Below, piece after piece: positions 51,635-60,938 of a DNA stretch of 64,000 bases (positions are counted from its first letter, which is position 1; each line of letters opens with the position of its first letter). The notes beneath the pieces are model-generated. The model saw only the letters and a program-made list of their open reading frames with translations. It did no database searches and had not been told where the DNA came from. The stretch comes from CBINFS01 sp966250015 (GTDB taxonomy: Bacteria; Bacteroidota; Rhodothermia; Rhodothermales; DASSAV01). The stretch is from the NCBI GenBank assembly GCA_966250015.1, contig CBINFS010000017.1:13154-77153 (forward strand), in the 5' to 3' direction. Position numbers and translations under genes: made by a program.

Positions 51635-52549
51635 ATGACAGACGACGCGCTGTACATCGGCATCGACGCGGGAGCGACCAAAACGGAGCTGCTCGCGCAG
51701 GAAGTGCGGGACGAAAGGCCGTTTTCGCTTTCCGGTCCTCCTGCGAACGTGGCTCGTCTGGGAGTCACCGAATCCGCCCGAATCCTGGCCGATTTGATCA
51801 AGGAGGCGCTGGAATCGAAACCTTCTGCTCGCCTCCGCGCCGTTTGCGCAGGCGTCGCCGGCGCCGGAAGCGAATCCGACCAGCGGGAGCTCGAAGAGGA
51901 GATCAGGCGGCAGCTACGGGAGAATGCTCCCGAATCGATCCGCGTCGTGACCGACGGCGACATCGCCCTCGAGGCTGCCTTTGCCGGCGGGAGCGGCATC
52001 GTCGTATCGGTCGGCACGGGATCGATCGTCGTGGCGCGAGCGACGGACGGTACGACCCATCGTGCGGGCGGGTGGGGGTACCTCCTTGGTGACGAAGGCA
52101 GCGGTTATGCCATTGGTCTGGGTGGGCTTCGCGCCGTTACCCGCGCCCTCGACGGAGGCGAGCCGACCGTGCTTCAACGATACCTGAAGGAGGAGTTCGG
52201 GTTCGAAACCGACCGGCAGATCAAACACGCCGTATACCGGGACCACTGGGCTCTGCAAAACTTTGCCCCGTTCGTTTTCAAGGCTGCCCAGGAAAATGAC
52301 GGGCCTGCCCGGCAGGTCGTCACCGAGCAGGTAAAAGCCCTCGCGGAGCAGGTTGCCCGGATCACCCAGAGAGGCCTGCCCATTGAAAAGCGGATCGCCT
52401 TGATCGGCGGTCTCGCCAACGACGCCTACTACCGAAAACAGCTCGCCGACGCCCTGACGACCCGTTTAGCCGGCTGGCAGGTCATGCAATCACATCATCG
52501 CTCCGTGCTGGGCGCTCTTTTGCTGGCCAGGAGACAGCACAGGACCTGA
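51635..52549 (+). CDS. N-acetylglucosamine kinase (BadF/BadG-type ATPase)
   Basis: Sugar kinase of the ASKHA fold, 304 residues. The phosphate loop is IGIDAGATKTELLAQ (8-22), a second glycine box is SGIVVSVGTGSIVVA, and GGWGYLLGDEGSGYAIGL closes the active site. RIALIGGLANDAYYR is the adenosine motif. The phosphorylated product would enter central metabolism through NagA and NagB; nagB is at 37819. Homologs act on GlcNAc or, less often, other N-acetyl hexoses. It follows the acylase gene by 85 bp. Confidence 0.9.
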   Translation: MTDDALYIGIDAGATKTELLAQEVRDERPFSLSGPPANVARLGVTESARILADLIKEALESKPSARLRAVCAGVAGAGSESDQRELEEEIRRQLRENAPESIRVVTDGDIALEAAFAGGSGIVVSVGTGSIVVARATDGTTHRAGGWGYLLGDEGSGYAIGLGGLRAVTRALDGGEPTVLQRYLKEEFGFETDRQIKHAVYRDHWALQNFAPFVFKAAQENDGPARQVVTEQVKALAEQVARITQRGLPIEKRIALIGGLANDAYYRKQLADALTTRLAGWQVMQSHHRSVLGALLLARRQHRT

Positions 52550-52804
52550 TCCAGCGTTGCTTCGAGAAGCATAATGTGACCATCTCGAAAGCTCTTCTCA
52601 ACGGGAGAACTCAGCCCTTGCGACTTCGATAAATTTTGTATAGCGCCCCTCGTTGCGCGGCTTCGCCCATCCCGTATCGTCGAACCCGGCCCAGGCCTCG
52701 ATGCCTCTTAGCGTTTTTAAAATGGCCTCATGCCCGGAGCAAATCGTCTCGCTTCGATCACCCCATCCTCAGGCCGGGCAATCGTTTACCAAAAAAACAG
52801 CGTC

Positions 52805-53332
52805 ATGAAGACCATTGTAGATCTAAGGATTTCATCACCGCTAAGAACACCCGTTACGCCCGTTGAATTGCTGGAAGACTTTGCCCACCGTTGCGCTTTC
52901 TGGGACTACCTTGAGGAGGAATCAAAGCACTACGCCGCGCTAAAAGGGCGGCCGGCCTGCGTCATCCGGTCAATGAGTAGCGAGTTCGGAGACGAAGTGG
53001 ATTACGGCTTTGCGGCGACACACCGCGACGATTTGTTCAGCGTCCGCCTCTTCGTCGTCGATCCTATCGGCCGAACCGCCCCGCTTGACGTGGAGACACG
53101 ATCGCGAATCGTTGCCCACTTTCTGGACGACTTTCAGTCGTATTTGGGAAACCGCCCGCACCTCGTACAAATTCAGACCGTCGAGCTCGAAACCGAAGAT
53201 AATCCCCACCTCCACAGCCGGCCTGCCACAGAACAAAACAGCCTTCGCAGGGAGGCTCCCGCGAAGGCTGTCGGCAGTGGTTTTACCACAATGAAAATCA
53301 GTATCCCGGGTTCTGAACGAGGTTCGGGTTAA
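52805..53332 (+). CDS. Hypothetical protein, C-terminus overlaps susD terminator
   Basis: 175 residues from ATG 52805 (an upstream ATG at 52730 is possible). Residues 1-130 look like a real soluble protein: MKTIVDLRISSPLRTPVTPV, DFAHRCAFWDYLEEESKHYA, GFAATHRDDLFSVRLFVV. No family recognised. The last 45 residues are encoded across the susD terminator hairpin (53238-53271) and then into susD, so the true functional end is probably near residue 140. It converges on susD with a 35-bp overlap. Confidence 0.55.
   Translation: MKTIVDLRISSPLRTPVTPVELLEDFAHRCAFWDYLEEESKHYAALKGRPACVIRSMSSEFGDEVDYGFAATHRDDLFSVRLFVVDPIGRTAPLDVETRSRIVAHFLDDFQSYLGNRPHLVQIQTVELETEDNPHLHSRPATEQNSLRREAPAKAVGSGFTTMKISIPGSERGSG
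53231..53271 (-). terminator. Terminator of the susCD operon
   Basis: An 11-bp stem (ACAGCCTTCGC 53238-53248 / GCGAAGGCTGT 53261-53271) with additional pairing inside the loop. On the minus strand it is followed by TTTTGTTC. It lies 27 bp after the susD stop. Confidence 0.85.
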
Positions 53333-54617
53333 CGTCGAGCTCTGCCTGTGGTATCGGGAAGAGCAGCCGGTCCGGGTTTGTGATACCGAGCACCTCCATG
53401 GCACGGCCGGTCCGGCGAAGGTCGAAGAACCGGTGGCCTTCGAGCGCAAACTCGACGCGCCGCTCTTGCAGGATGGCATCGAGCAGCTCTTCCACCGTAT
53501 CGGCTTCGGTGTCGCCAAGACCGGCACGGTTCCGAATGGCGTTGATGTCGGCCTGGACGGCCTCCACCGCTCCACCCTGGCGGGCGAGCGCTTCAGCACG
53601 AATCAGGTACATTTCGGCCAGGCGAAGCACGAAGACGTTGTCGTCGCCGTTGGAGATCCGGAAGTATTTCGTGCCGTACAGCAGCCCGTCCAGGTTGCCG
53701 ACGGTTGCATGGCGGCGCTGGTCGCCTTCCTCATACGCCTCGTACAGCGCAACGCTTGGTGCGTACTCCAGCCGGCCCCCAAGCTCGTCCGGGAAGAACC
53801 AGAAGGCCAGGCTGTTTGCATCGTTGGTGCTGAACTGGACCTCAAGGATCGACTCTGGAGAGTTCTTCGTCTCCATCAGTGTGGCGTAATCGCCCACCAG
53901 CGAATAGGCGCCGCTCTCGATCACCTCGTCGGCGGCGGCAAACGCATCCGCCCACCGCTCCTGGTAGAGGTAGAGCCGTGCGAGGAGGGCTTTCGCCGTC
54001 AGCTTCGACGCACGGCCAGCGCTCTTTGACGCAGGCAGCAGGGTCTCAGCCTCCTTCAGGTCGGCTTCCACCCGGGCATAGACCTCTTCGAGTGTATTGC
54101 GGGCGGGCCTGGAAATCTCGTCCGCTCCGTCGGTCGGCTCCGTCACGATCGGCACGCCGCCGAAGTACCGGGCGAGCTCGAAGTGAAGGAATGCCCTCAG
54201 GAAAAGCGCCTCTCCCTTCAGAGATGTCCGCTTGTCGTCTGAAATTTCTTCGAGCCGATCGAGAGCCATCAGCACGCTGTTGGCGCGGTTGATTCCCACG
54301 TACCGAACCGACCAACCGTCGTTGATCGAGACGTTGTCCGGAAACACGTTGTTGTTGTCGAATTCACCGAGTGACGTAAACGTGCCCGTATGATCGAGAT
54401 CGTCCGAATAGAGGTCCGGGATGACGACGGCATACTGGCCGTAGAGGTCGTCGTACTGAAGAATGCTGTAGACGCCGAGAATGGCGGACTCGGCGTCCTT
54501 TTCCGTCTGCACGGCCGTCTCGGCGGCTACCGAAGCGCGCGGATTGGTATCGAGCACGGAATCACACGCGGTGAGCCCGAGCAGCGATACGAGTAAAGCA
54601 AAATATATCCTTCTCAT
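53298..54617 (-). CDS. SusD/RagB-family outer-membrane lipoprotein
   Basis: Surface-exposed nutrient-binding partner of the SusC porin. ATG 54617 gives lipobox LTAC (Cys18); the mature protein begins CDSVLDTNPRASV. The family's TPR-like helices are visible: LKGEALFLRAFLHFELARYFGGVPI, KLTAKALLARLYLYQERWADAF. The end has RRVEFALEGHRFFDLRRTG and LLFPIPQAELDVNPNLVQNPGY, which is diagnostic of SusD. The gene follows susC by 18 bp, so one operon. No glycosidase adjoins, and the ligand is unknown. Confidence 0.96.
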   Translation of the reverse strand: MRRIYFALLVSLLGLTACDSVLDTNPRASVAAETAVQTEKDAESAILGVYSILQYDDLYGQYAVVIPDLYSDDLDHTGTFTSLGEFDNNNVFPDNVSINDGWSVRYVGINRANSVLMALDRLEEISDDKRTSLKGEALFLRAFLHFELARYFGGVPIVTEPTDGADEISRPARNTLEEVYARVEADLKEAETLLPASKSAGRASKLTAKALLARLYLYQERWADAFAAADEVIESGAYSLVGDYATLMETKNSPESILEVQFSTNDANSLAFWFFPDELGGRLEYAPSVALYEAYEEGDQRRHATVGNLDGLLYGTKYFRISNGDDNVFVLRLAEMYLIRAEALARQGGAVEAVQADINAIRNRAGLGDTEADTVEELLDAILQERRVEFALEGHRFFDLRRTGRAMEVLGITNPDRLLFPIPQAELDVNPNLVQNPGY

Positions 54618-54635
54618 GGTTATTGAGCTCATGTC

Positions 54636-57600
54636 TTAGAGGCCGATGCTGACGCCAAGGGTGTACGAACGCGCCTGCGGCATCGTGTAAAAGTCGGTTC
54701 CACGGACGACGGCAGTGTTGCCGGCGTAGTTGACCTCGGGGTCGAACCCGCTGTAGCTCGTGAAGGTGAGCAGGTTCTGCCCCTGGACGTACAGGCGCAG
54801 GTTACGGAACCCGAGGCGGCTGCTGAGCGACTCGGGCAGCGCGTAGCCGAACACCACGTTCTTCAGGCGCAGGTACGAGCCGTCTTCGACGAATCGGCTC
54901 GACGTGCGCGCGTTGTTGTTCGGGTCGCTGTAGGAGGCCCGGGGCTGATCGGTGTCGGTGTTCTCCGGCGTCCAGCGGTCGAGCGCCCGTATGCTGGCGT
55001 TGTCGAAGTAGCCGTATCCGAACGCATCCTGATAGATCCTGTTACCATTGAAGATGTCGTTCCCTGCGGAGAACTGAAGGAAGACGCTCAGGTCGAATCC
55101 TTTCCACGACAGTGTGTTCGTCATGCCTCCGGTGTAATCGGGCCAGGGGTTGCCGATCACGGTGCGGTCGTCGGCTGTGATGACGCCGTCGCCGTTCAGG
55201 TCGGCAAACTTGACGTCGCCCGGTTCGGCGCCGGGCTGGCTCGCGTGGGCGTCGATCTCTTCCTGGGTCTGGAAGATGCCTTCCATCTTGTACCCGTAGA
55301 AGACACCGAGCGGCTGGCCCACTTCGATCCGGCTGGCAAAGCCCGTCATGATCGGCTCGTCGTCAACGAGGCCTGTCACCCTGTTGAAGTTGCGCGCGAT
55401 GTTGAAATCAGCCGTCCAGCGGAATCCGCGGGCGGAGCCGCGGACGATCTGCGCTCGCACGCCCAGCTCGTACCCGTAGTTTTTCATCGAACCGACGTTC
55501 GACGTGAGCACCTCGAAGCCCGTCGTCGAGGGGATGGGCCGGTTGAGCAACAGGTCGTCAGTGTTCTTCACGTAATAGTCCGCCGTGACGGAGATGCGGT
55601 CGTTGAGGAGCGAGAAGTCCGTCCCGACATCGAACTGAGCCGTGGTCTCCCACCTCAGGTCCGGATTGGCGAGCTGCGTCGGCGCGATGCCCGGACGGTC
55701 ACCGTAGTTCTCACCGCCGGACCACAATCCCCGCGAGTCGAAGTTGCCGATCCCGTACTGATTCCCCGTAATGCCGTAGCTGGCGCGAAGCTTCAGGCTG
55801 CTGACCACGTGGTTCTCGCGCAGGAACGGCTCCTCGGACAAGAGCCACGACGCCGAAGCGGAGGGGAAAAGGCCGTACCGGTTGTCCTCACCGAACCGGG
55901 AAGAACCGTCGCGGCGCACGTTGAACGTTGCGGTGTACTTCCCATTGTAGGTGTAGGACAGGCGGCTGAAGATGGAGAACAGGGTCCACTCTGTCTTCAG
56001 CGATGAGCCGTCGGTGATCGTCGCAGCGGAGGTAAGATACCGGAACTGGTTCCCGGGGAACTGCGTGCCGGTCACCTCCGAGAACTCTTCGGTGTTTTCT
56101 TCGAAGCTCGTCCCGACGACGCCCGAGACGTCGTGGCGGTTGGCAATCAGGCGCGCGAAGTTGACCGTACCCTCGTACATCACCTTCGAGGCGTAGGTGT
56201 TGGCAGCCGTACCTGAACCGTCGGAGCCGGTAGCCAAGCCGACGATCGGCGAGTCGTAGAGCCGCGACCGCAGGCCGAGGTGATCGACCCCGACGCTCAC
56301 GCGGGCGTCGACGCCGCGCGTGATCTCGTAATTGGCAAATGTGCTCCCAATGATCCGGACGGACCGTTCCTCGGCCTCGTTCTCGTACATCAAGCCCACC
56401 GGGTTGGCGTAGTTCGTCGAGTAGTACGTCCCGTCGTCATTGTAGACCGGGCTCGTGGGCGGTTCGGCGATCGCATTGGCAAACGGGCCGTAGATCGTAT
56501 TGTCGCCGCGGCCACGATCGATGACGCTGCGGGCGAGCGACACGCTCGTGCCGAAGCTCAGCTTGTCGGTCGCGTAATAGTCCAGGTTCATGCGGCCGTT
56601 GAGCCGCTCGTAGCCGAAGCTCCGGACGAGGCCCCCCTGGTCGAAGATCGTCCCGTTTACGTAGTAGCGTGTCCTTTCAGTCCCGCCCGTTATGCCCAGG
56701 CTGATGTTGGACATCGGCGCCGTGCGGAGCACCTCGTCGAGCCAGTCCGTCGTCTTCGAACGGTCAACTTCTATGTCGTTCTCGACGCCGTCGTCCGTAA
56801 ATCCAAAGTAGTTCTCGACGCCGAACTCGTTGAAGATGGACTCATTGTAGAGGTCCACATACTGCTCGGCATTCAGCATGCCGGCGACCCGCCACGCTTC
56901 CTGGACGCCCGTAAAGGCGTTGAAGTCGATCCTCGGGCGTCCCTCCCGGCCACGCTTCGTGGTGATCAGCACCACGCCGTTCGACGCGCGCGACCCGTAG
57001 ATGGCCGCCGCCGAGGCATCCTTGAGCACCTCGATCGACTCGATCTCGTTCGGGTTGAGGTCAGCGAGGGCGCTGATCGTCTGGCCACCAAACGTGTCTT
57101 CAAGGCGAGAGTAGCTTCCCTGGTTTACGGGCACACCGTCGATCACGTAGAGGGGTTCGTTGCCCGCCGTGATCGACGTTGCGCCGCGGACGCGGACGGT
57201 AATGGCAGCGCCCGGATTGCCCGAGTTCTGGCTGACCTGCACCCCGGCGATACGGCCCTGGAGCGCGTTGTTGATCGAAGGCGTCGGAATGTCTTCCACG
57301 TTTTCAGGGCGCAGGGTGCTGACGGCGCCCGAAATCTGGCGCCGGTCCTGCGTCCCGTATCCGACCACCACGACCTCGTCGAGGCCGAGATAGTCCGTCT
57401 CGAGCACGATGTCGACCACCACTTCACCCCCCTCCGGCACGGTCACTTCCTGCGTGAAGTTCTGGAAGCCTACGAATCGGGCAACCAGCAAATGAGTGCC
57501 GGTGGGAACAGCTTCGATGATGAAATCACCTTCGGCGCCGGTGGAAGCGCCCAGGTTATTAAGCGACGGTATGTACACGTTGGCGCCTGGAAGAGGCTCA

Positions 57601-57713
57601 CCGGTGTCGCCGTCTCGTACGGTACCGCGAATACTTCCGGTCTGAGCCCATACGCTCGTTGCGCCCAGCACCCAGACGAGAAGTAAAAGAGTTGCCTTAA
57701 CGATACTCCTCAT
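54636..57713 (-). CDS. SusC/RagA-family TonB-linked outer-membrane transporter
   Basis: 1025-residue outer-membrane receptor for oligosaccharide or peptide uptake with its SusD lid. Signal peptide after ATG 57713, then a carboxypeptidase-like beta sandwich (GSIRGTVRDGDTGEPLPGANV, residues about 23-105). The TonB box region LDEVVVVGYG, the plug (SINNALQGRIAGVQVSQNSG, PLYVIDGVPV, IESIEVLKDASAAAIYGSRASNG) and the barrel follow. It is energised through ExbB/ExbD. The pair occupies an isolated locus, so the substrate cannot be named. Confidence 0.97.
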   Translation of the reverse strand: MRSIVKATLLLLVWVLGATSVWAQTGSIRGTVRDGDTGEPLPGANVYIPSLNNLGASTGAEGDFIIEAVPTGTHLLVARFVGFQNFTQEVTVPEGGEVVVDIVLETDYLGLDEVVVVGYGTQDRRQISGAVSTLRPENVEDIPTPSINNALQGRIAGVQVSQNSGNPGAAITVRVRGATSITAGNEPLYVIDGVPVNQGSYSRLEDTFGGQTISALADLNPNEIESIEVLKDASAAAIYGSRASNGVVLITTKRGREGRPRIDFNAFTGVQEAWRVAGMLNAEQYVDLYNESIFNEFGVENYFGFTDDGVENDIEVDRSKTTDWLDEVLRTAPMSNISLGITGGTERTRYYVNGTIFDQGGLVRSFGYERLNGRMNLDYYATDKLSFGTSVSLARSVIDRGRGDNTIYGPFANAIAEPPTSPVYNDDGTYYSTNYANPVGLMYENEAEERSVRIIGSTFANYEITRGVDARVSVGVDHLGLRSRLYDSPIVGLATGSDGSGTAANTYASKVMYEGTVNFARLIANRHDVSGVVGTSFEENTEEFSEVTGTQFPGNQFRYLTSAATITDGSSLKTEWTLFSIFSRLSYTYNGKYTATFNVRRDGSSRFGEDNRYGLFPSASASWLLSEEPFLRENHVVSSLKLRASYGITGNQYGIGNFDSRGLWSGGENYGDRPGIAPTQLANPDLRWETTAQFDVGTDFSLLNDRISVTADYYVKNTDDLLLNRPIPSTTGFEVLTSNVGSMKNYGYELGVRAQIVRGSARGFRWTADFNIARNFNRVTGLVDDEPIMTGFASRIEVGQPLGVFYGYKMEGIFQTQEEIDAHASQPGAEPGDVKFADLNGDGVITADDRTVIGNPWPDYTGGMTNTLSWKGFDLSVFLQFSAGNDIFNGNRIYQDAFGYGYFDNASIRALDRWTPENTDTDQPRASYSDPNNNARTSSRFVEDGSYLRLKNVVFGYALPESLSSRLGFRNLRLYVQGQNLLTFTSYSGFDPEVNYAGNTAVVRGTDFYTMPQARSYTLGVSIGL

Positions 57714-57761
57714 TGGTAGAAAAATGTTGGTGAGCGGGACGTACGCCCCAAAAAAGCAAAT

Positions 57762-57797
57762 AACCTGACGGGCGGCTAGAACCAACGCCGTCAGGTT
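57762..57797 (-). promoter_or_regulatory. Hairpin with T-tract upstream of susC (attenuator or menF terminator)
   Basis: Ten-bp arms AACCTGACGG (57762-57771) and CCGTCAGGTT (57788-57797) enclose 16 nt. On the minus strand the hairpin is followed by ATTTGCTTTTTT, then the susC start 49 bp on. It either terminates menF transcripts (menF stops at 57998) or attenuates susC. Confidence 0.5.
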
Positions 57798-57819
57798 TGT
57801 CCGATAAGCTTCTTAACGA

Positions 57820-57833
57820 ATAAGGATTTAGGC
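57820..57833. promoter_or_regulatory. 14-bp motif shared with the sulfate porin upstream region
   Basis: ATAAGGATTTAGGC, identical to 21786-21799 and in the same orientation, 107 bp upstream of the susC ATG. Significance is uncertain; see the matching entry. Confidence 0.25.
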
Positions 57834-57997
57834 CTTCGGAGAAGCGTAAGAAGTGTACGAAGTGATCCCGACAGGGTCCCCTTACTTCATCAGGGAAGGG
57901 TGAATATATTGAGACGATTCAGTAAAGAATTACCGGGATAAAGCAAGAAATAATAAGCTTTTTCAAGAAAGCGTTTCCGGTAAGTAAGGGTGGTCCC

Positions 57998-59422
57998 TCA
58001 CGAGGGGTCTTGATCGAGGTGGAGTATGCCTGCAAAGTCGGCGATCTTCTGTTCGGTTTCAACCCATTCATCGGCCGGTTTCGATCCCGCTACGATGCCT
58101 GCACCAGAGTAAAGCATGAGGTTCCGATCGCGCACCAGGCCAGAACGAATGGCAACGGCAAACTCGGCTCTTTCCGTCCCGATCCAGCCCACGCTGCCCG
58201 CATACCATCCCCGGTCGAACGCTTCCAGCGTGCGCAGCTCCTTCAATGCATCTTCCGTGGGATACCCACCGACGGCAGGCGTCGGGCTCAGGCTCGTCAG
58301 CACGTCGTAGTCGGTCGCATCTTCCCGCAGGGTTCCGTTTACGGCGGAATACAGGTGGCGGCCACGTGTGAGCATCATCTCGCTGGCGGTGTCGTCGATC
58401 TGTAGCGCCTCGCAGAAGGGACGCAACGAGTCCATGATGCTCAGGCGGACGTACCGGTGTTCGCGCTGGTCTTTCTCACTCAGGAGAAGCTCGTCGCGGA
58501 GCCGGCGGTCGTCGGTCTCGGAACGCCCTCGGGGACGTGTGCCGGCCACGGCTTCGCTCCAGATGGCGCGCCCTTCGCGCCGGTACAGGCGCTCGGGCGA
58601 AGCGCCGAGGAAGGCAACCGTGTCGTCCGGCTGGAAACAGAAGTGAAAACAGCCGGGCGTGACCTGACGAAGCTGATCGAGCAATAGAAACGGATCCGGG
58701 CGTCTTTCCAGATCAAAGGAGACCCGACGGGCGAGCACGATCTTTTCGAGCTCGGAGCTATCAAACCGGCGGAGCGCCCATTCCACGTTCGCGTCCCATC
58801 GCTCCCGGGAAGGGAGGTCAATCCTGGAAACGGGCACGGGCAGCGTTCGATCGGCCCCGTTATAGGAACCACTCAGCTTGAGCGCATCCTCGCAGATCTG
58901 ATCGACGCGGGCGGCGTCCGCCGGCAGCACCAGGTTGCAGGCCAGCGTGGCTTCACCACCTCGCACGGCGAGCTCAAATCGAGGCAGGATGAAGCGGAAC
59001 GCGCCGAACGAGCGCCATTCAGGCGCCGTTTCGGCCTTCGTATCGAACCGGACTCCCCCGAAGTAGCGGATTCCCGGCGCCGAGGTGCTCGTCTGCCGCT
59101 CGAGCTGATGCCGAAGCATGCGGAGGCACGAAGCGGTGTGGTCCGTACAGTCGTGCGCGGAACCGACGGCCGCAACCACCTCACCGTCTTCCCGGCCCGA
59201 CCAGTAGACCTTGTCCGAAAGCGTGCAGCCGGCCAGCAAAGCGATGGGATCAACAGCCGGGACCGGCACCGCGACCCGGTGTAGCCACACAGACCCGCCG
59301 TTTTTCCCGTTCCACGCTCCGGCAACTGCCCGTACCTCTACCAGAAGCATCCGTAGAGATGACTCGAACGATTCCGCAACAGGCGTATCAACAGCGCCGA
59401 CTTCCTGTGTCACCTTTTGCAT
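57998..59422 (-). CDS. menF: Isochorismate synthase (menaquinone pathway)
   Basis: Converts chorismate to isochorismate, first committed step toward menaquinone. 474 residues of the chorismate-binding fold; the C-terminal ~270 residues carry SSELEKIVLARRVSFDL, FLGASPERLYRREGR, SEAVAGTRPRG and TLSP-like SLSPTPAVGGYPTEDAL. GWYAGSVGWIGTERAEFAVAIRS near the C-terminus is the MenF/EntC ending. The other menaquinone genes are not nearby. Siderophore-type use is possible in principle, but there is no siderophore cluster here. Confidence 0.92.
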   Translation of the reverse strand: MQKVTQEVGAVDTPVAESFESSLRMLLVEVRAVAGAWNGKNGGSVWLHRVAVPVPAVDPIALLAGCTLSDKVYWSGREDGEVVAAVGSAHDCTDHTASCLRMLRHQLERQTSTSAPGIRYFGGVRFDTKAETAPEWRSFGAFRFILPRFELAVRGGEATLACNLVLPADAARVDQICEDALKLSGSYNGADRTLPVPVSRIDLPSRERWDANVEWALRRFDSSELEKIVLARRVSFDLERRPDPFLLLDQLRQVTPGCFHFCFQPDDTVAFLGASPERLYRREGRAIWSEAVAGTRPRGRSETDDRRLRDELLLSEKDQREHRYVRLSIMDSLRPFCEALQIDDTASEMMLTRGRHLYSAVNGTLREDATDYDVLTSLSPTPAVGGYPTEDALKELRTLEAFDRGWYAGSVGWIGTERAEFAVAIRSGLVRDRNLMLYSGAGIVAGSKPADEWVETEQKIADFAGILHLDQDPS

Positions 59423-59476
59423 TCAGCCTAACGATCGACAGACAAATTGAGCCGTACCGGCTGTTCTTATTCTGGT

Positions 59477-60115
59477 TCAGGTGGTCTCGATAGCGTCCAG
59501 ATGGGCCGTACAATTGAGCAGCCGGGCTTCGAAGACGTCCCCGTTCAACGTGAGCTTGTTCACCGCGGTGTTCGCATGTTTGATCTCATGCATACGGGAA
59601 AGTCCGTAGGAGGAAAGCAGTGAGGCCAGCAGGATGCGAAGGAACCGGCCGTGGGTCACGACGACGACGGTCTGGCCGGCGTGCCGCTTCGTGATGATGT
59701 CCACCGCCCGGAAAGCCCGTTCCTGCACCTCGATAATCGACTCGCCCCCCTCGACGGCGTGCTGAAAATCCCCGTTTTTCCAGCGCGTGTTCATCTCGTC
59801 GAAGAGGCGCAAGACCTCCCCCTCGACGGGCTGGCCTTCGAGTATGCCCCAGGAGATCTCCTCGAGCTCCGGCAGCTCGTAAACGGGAACGCCCGGATGC
59901 AGCTCGGCAATGTAACTCAGGGTTTCCTTTGCACGCTGAAGGGGGCTGCTGTAAAACGCATCGATGGAAATGCTCGAAAAACGCCGGGCCAGCGCTTTTG
60001 CCTGCATCCTCCCGGTTTCGTTCAATGGACTGTTGATGCGTTTTCCCTGTACGATCTGTCTGCGGTTGTAATCTGTTTCACCGTGACGAACAAAATAAAG
60101 CGTCGTCTCTTGCAT
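59477..60115 (-). CDS. Histidine-phosphatase family protein (phosphoglycerate mutase-like)
   Basis: 212-residue phosphatase with the catalytic RHGE at FVRHGETDYNRR (9-20) and second His in VVVVTHGRFLRI (about 148-159). Also DAFYSSPLQRAKETL and GGESIIEVQERAFRAV. The family covers cofactor-dependent mutases, fructose-bisphosphatases and alpha-ribazole phosphatases; this sequence is closest to the small CobC/PhoE-type group. Substrate unknown. It is separated from the next minus-strand gene by 5 bp, so they form an operon. Confidence 0.9.
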   Translation of the reverse strand: MQETTLYFVRHGETDYNRRQIVQGKRINSPLNETGRMQAKALARRFSSISIDAFYSSPLQRAKETLSYIAELHPGVPVYELPELEEISWGILEGQPVEGEVLRLFDEMNTRWKNGDFQHAVEGGESIIEVQERAFRAVDIITKRHAGQTVVVVTHGRFLRILLASLLSSYGLSRMHEIKHANTAVNKLTLNGDVFEARLLNCTAHLDAIETT

Positions 60116-60120
60116 GCTAT

Positions 60121-60783
60121 CTATATCTGCTTGTGCTTTCGGTTCAGGGTGTCGCGAATCTGCGCCTCCATCAGGTCAAGGTCCCGTAATCTGACGTTGT
60201 ATTTCAAGGCCATTCGAACGATCAACGCGTGCATGACCTGATCGGCAAGCGGTGCTTTGTACATCCATCGCCAGACCGGCTGAAGGATCAAGTCGAACAG
60301 CCGGGGAAGAAGCTGCCAACGGACGAGGATGAAGCCGGCCAACCCGATCCACACGGCCGCCGGACGTCCGCTCATCCCGTACAGGCTCAGGACGATAATG
60401 TAGTAGGCCGCCTGCAAGAAAACATGCTCCAGTCGCGAAAAGACTTTAATCGCAGAGCGGGTCACCAGCACCGGCAGCAACGCTTTCCAGATGGCGTACA
60501 GAACCAGCGTGATGAAGACGCCGGAGACGGGTTCGAAGAGGAGCGCCGGAAGCAGCCAGAGGACGAGGGTTTCGCCTGATCGCAACCAGGTCTCGGCCAT
60601 GCCCAGCAGGCGGGGCAACGGTACGTGATCCAACACACCCCCCGCATACTCGCGAAGCGAAGCCTCACGGGTTCGAAACCAGATCCCACCTGAAGTGAAA
60701 ATGCCCCGAGGGGTATCTACAAACGTCGGCTCCCGCATCAAACCGTTGATTTCAATCCGCGGCGTACCGTATCGAGTCAGCAC
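60121..60783 (-). CDS. Membrane protein, unknown
   Basis: 220 residues with three or four TM helices (ETLVLWLLPALLFEPVSGVFI, ITLVLYAIWKALLPVLV, VFLQAAYYIIVLSLYGM, AAVWIGLAGFILVRWQLLP). The C-terminal ~50 residues are cytoplasmic and basic. No family recognised. Co-transcribed with the phosphatase gene downstream (5 bp spacing). Confidence 0.75.
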   Translation of the reverse strand: MLTRYGTPRIEINGLMREPTFVDTPRGIFTSGGIWFRTREASLREYAGGVLDHVPLPRLLGMAETWLRSGETLVLWLLPALLFEPVSGVFITLVLYAIWKALLPVLVTRSAIKVFSRLEHVFLQAAYYIIVLSLYGMSGRPAAVWIGLAGFILVRWQLLPRLFDLILQPVWRWMYKAPLADQVMHALIVRMALKYNVRLRDLDLMEAQIRDTLNRKHKQI

Positions 60784-60938
60784 TGCTTCCGCTTTTAACG
60801 TTTATCTGGCGTCAGACCGCCAGGACCGCTGGCAGAACGTGGAGCCGGAAAAACGGAAAGCTAACGAAATAACCATCCGGTAGTTTCAGGATTCATTGAA
60901 AGCTCTAACGGGGATAATCGGTTGAAAAAGGAACACTT

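Noticed and set aside
56280..57686. 468-codon plus-strand frame opposite susC
   Set aside because: Arg/Val-rich with no motifs; susC is complete on the other strand.
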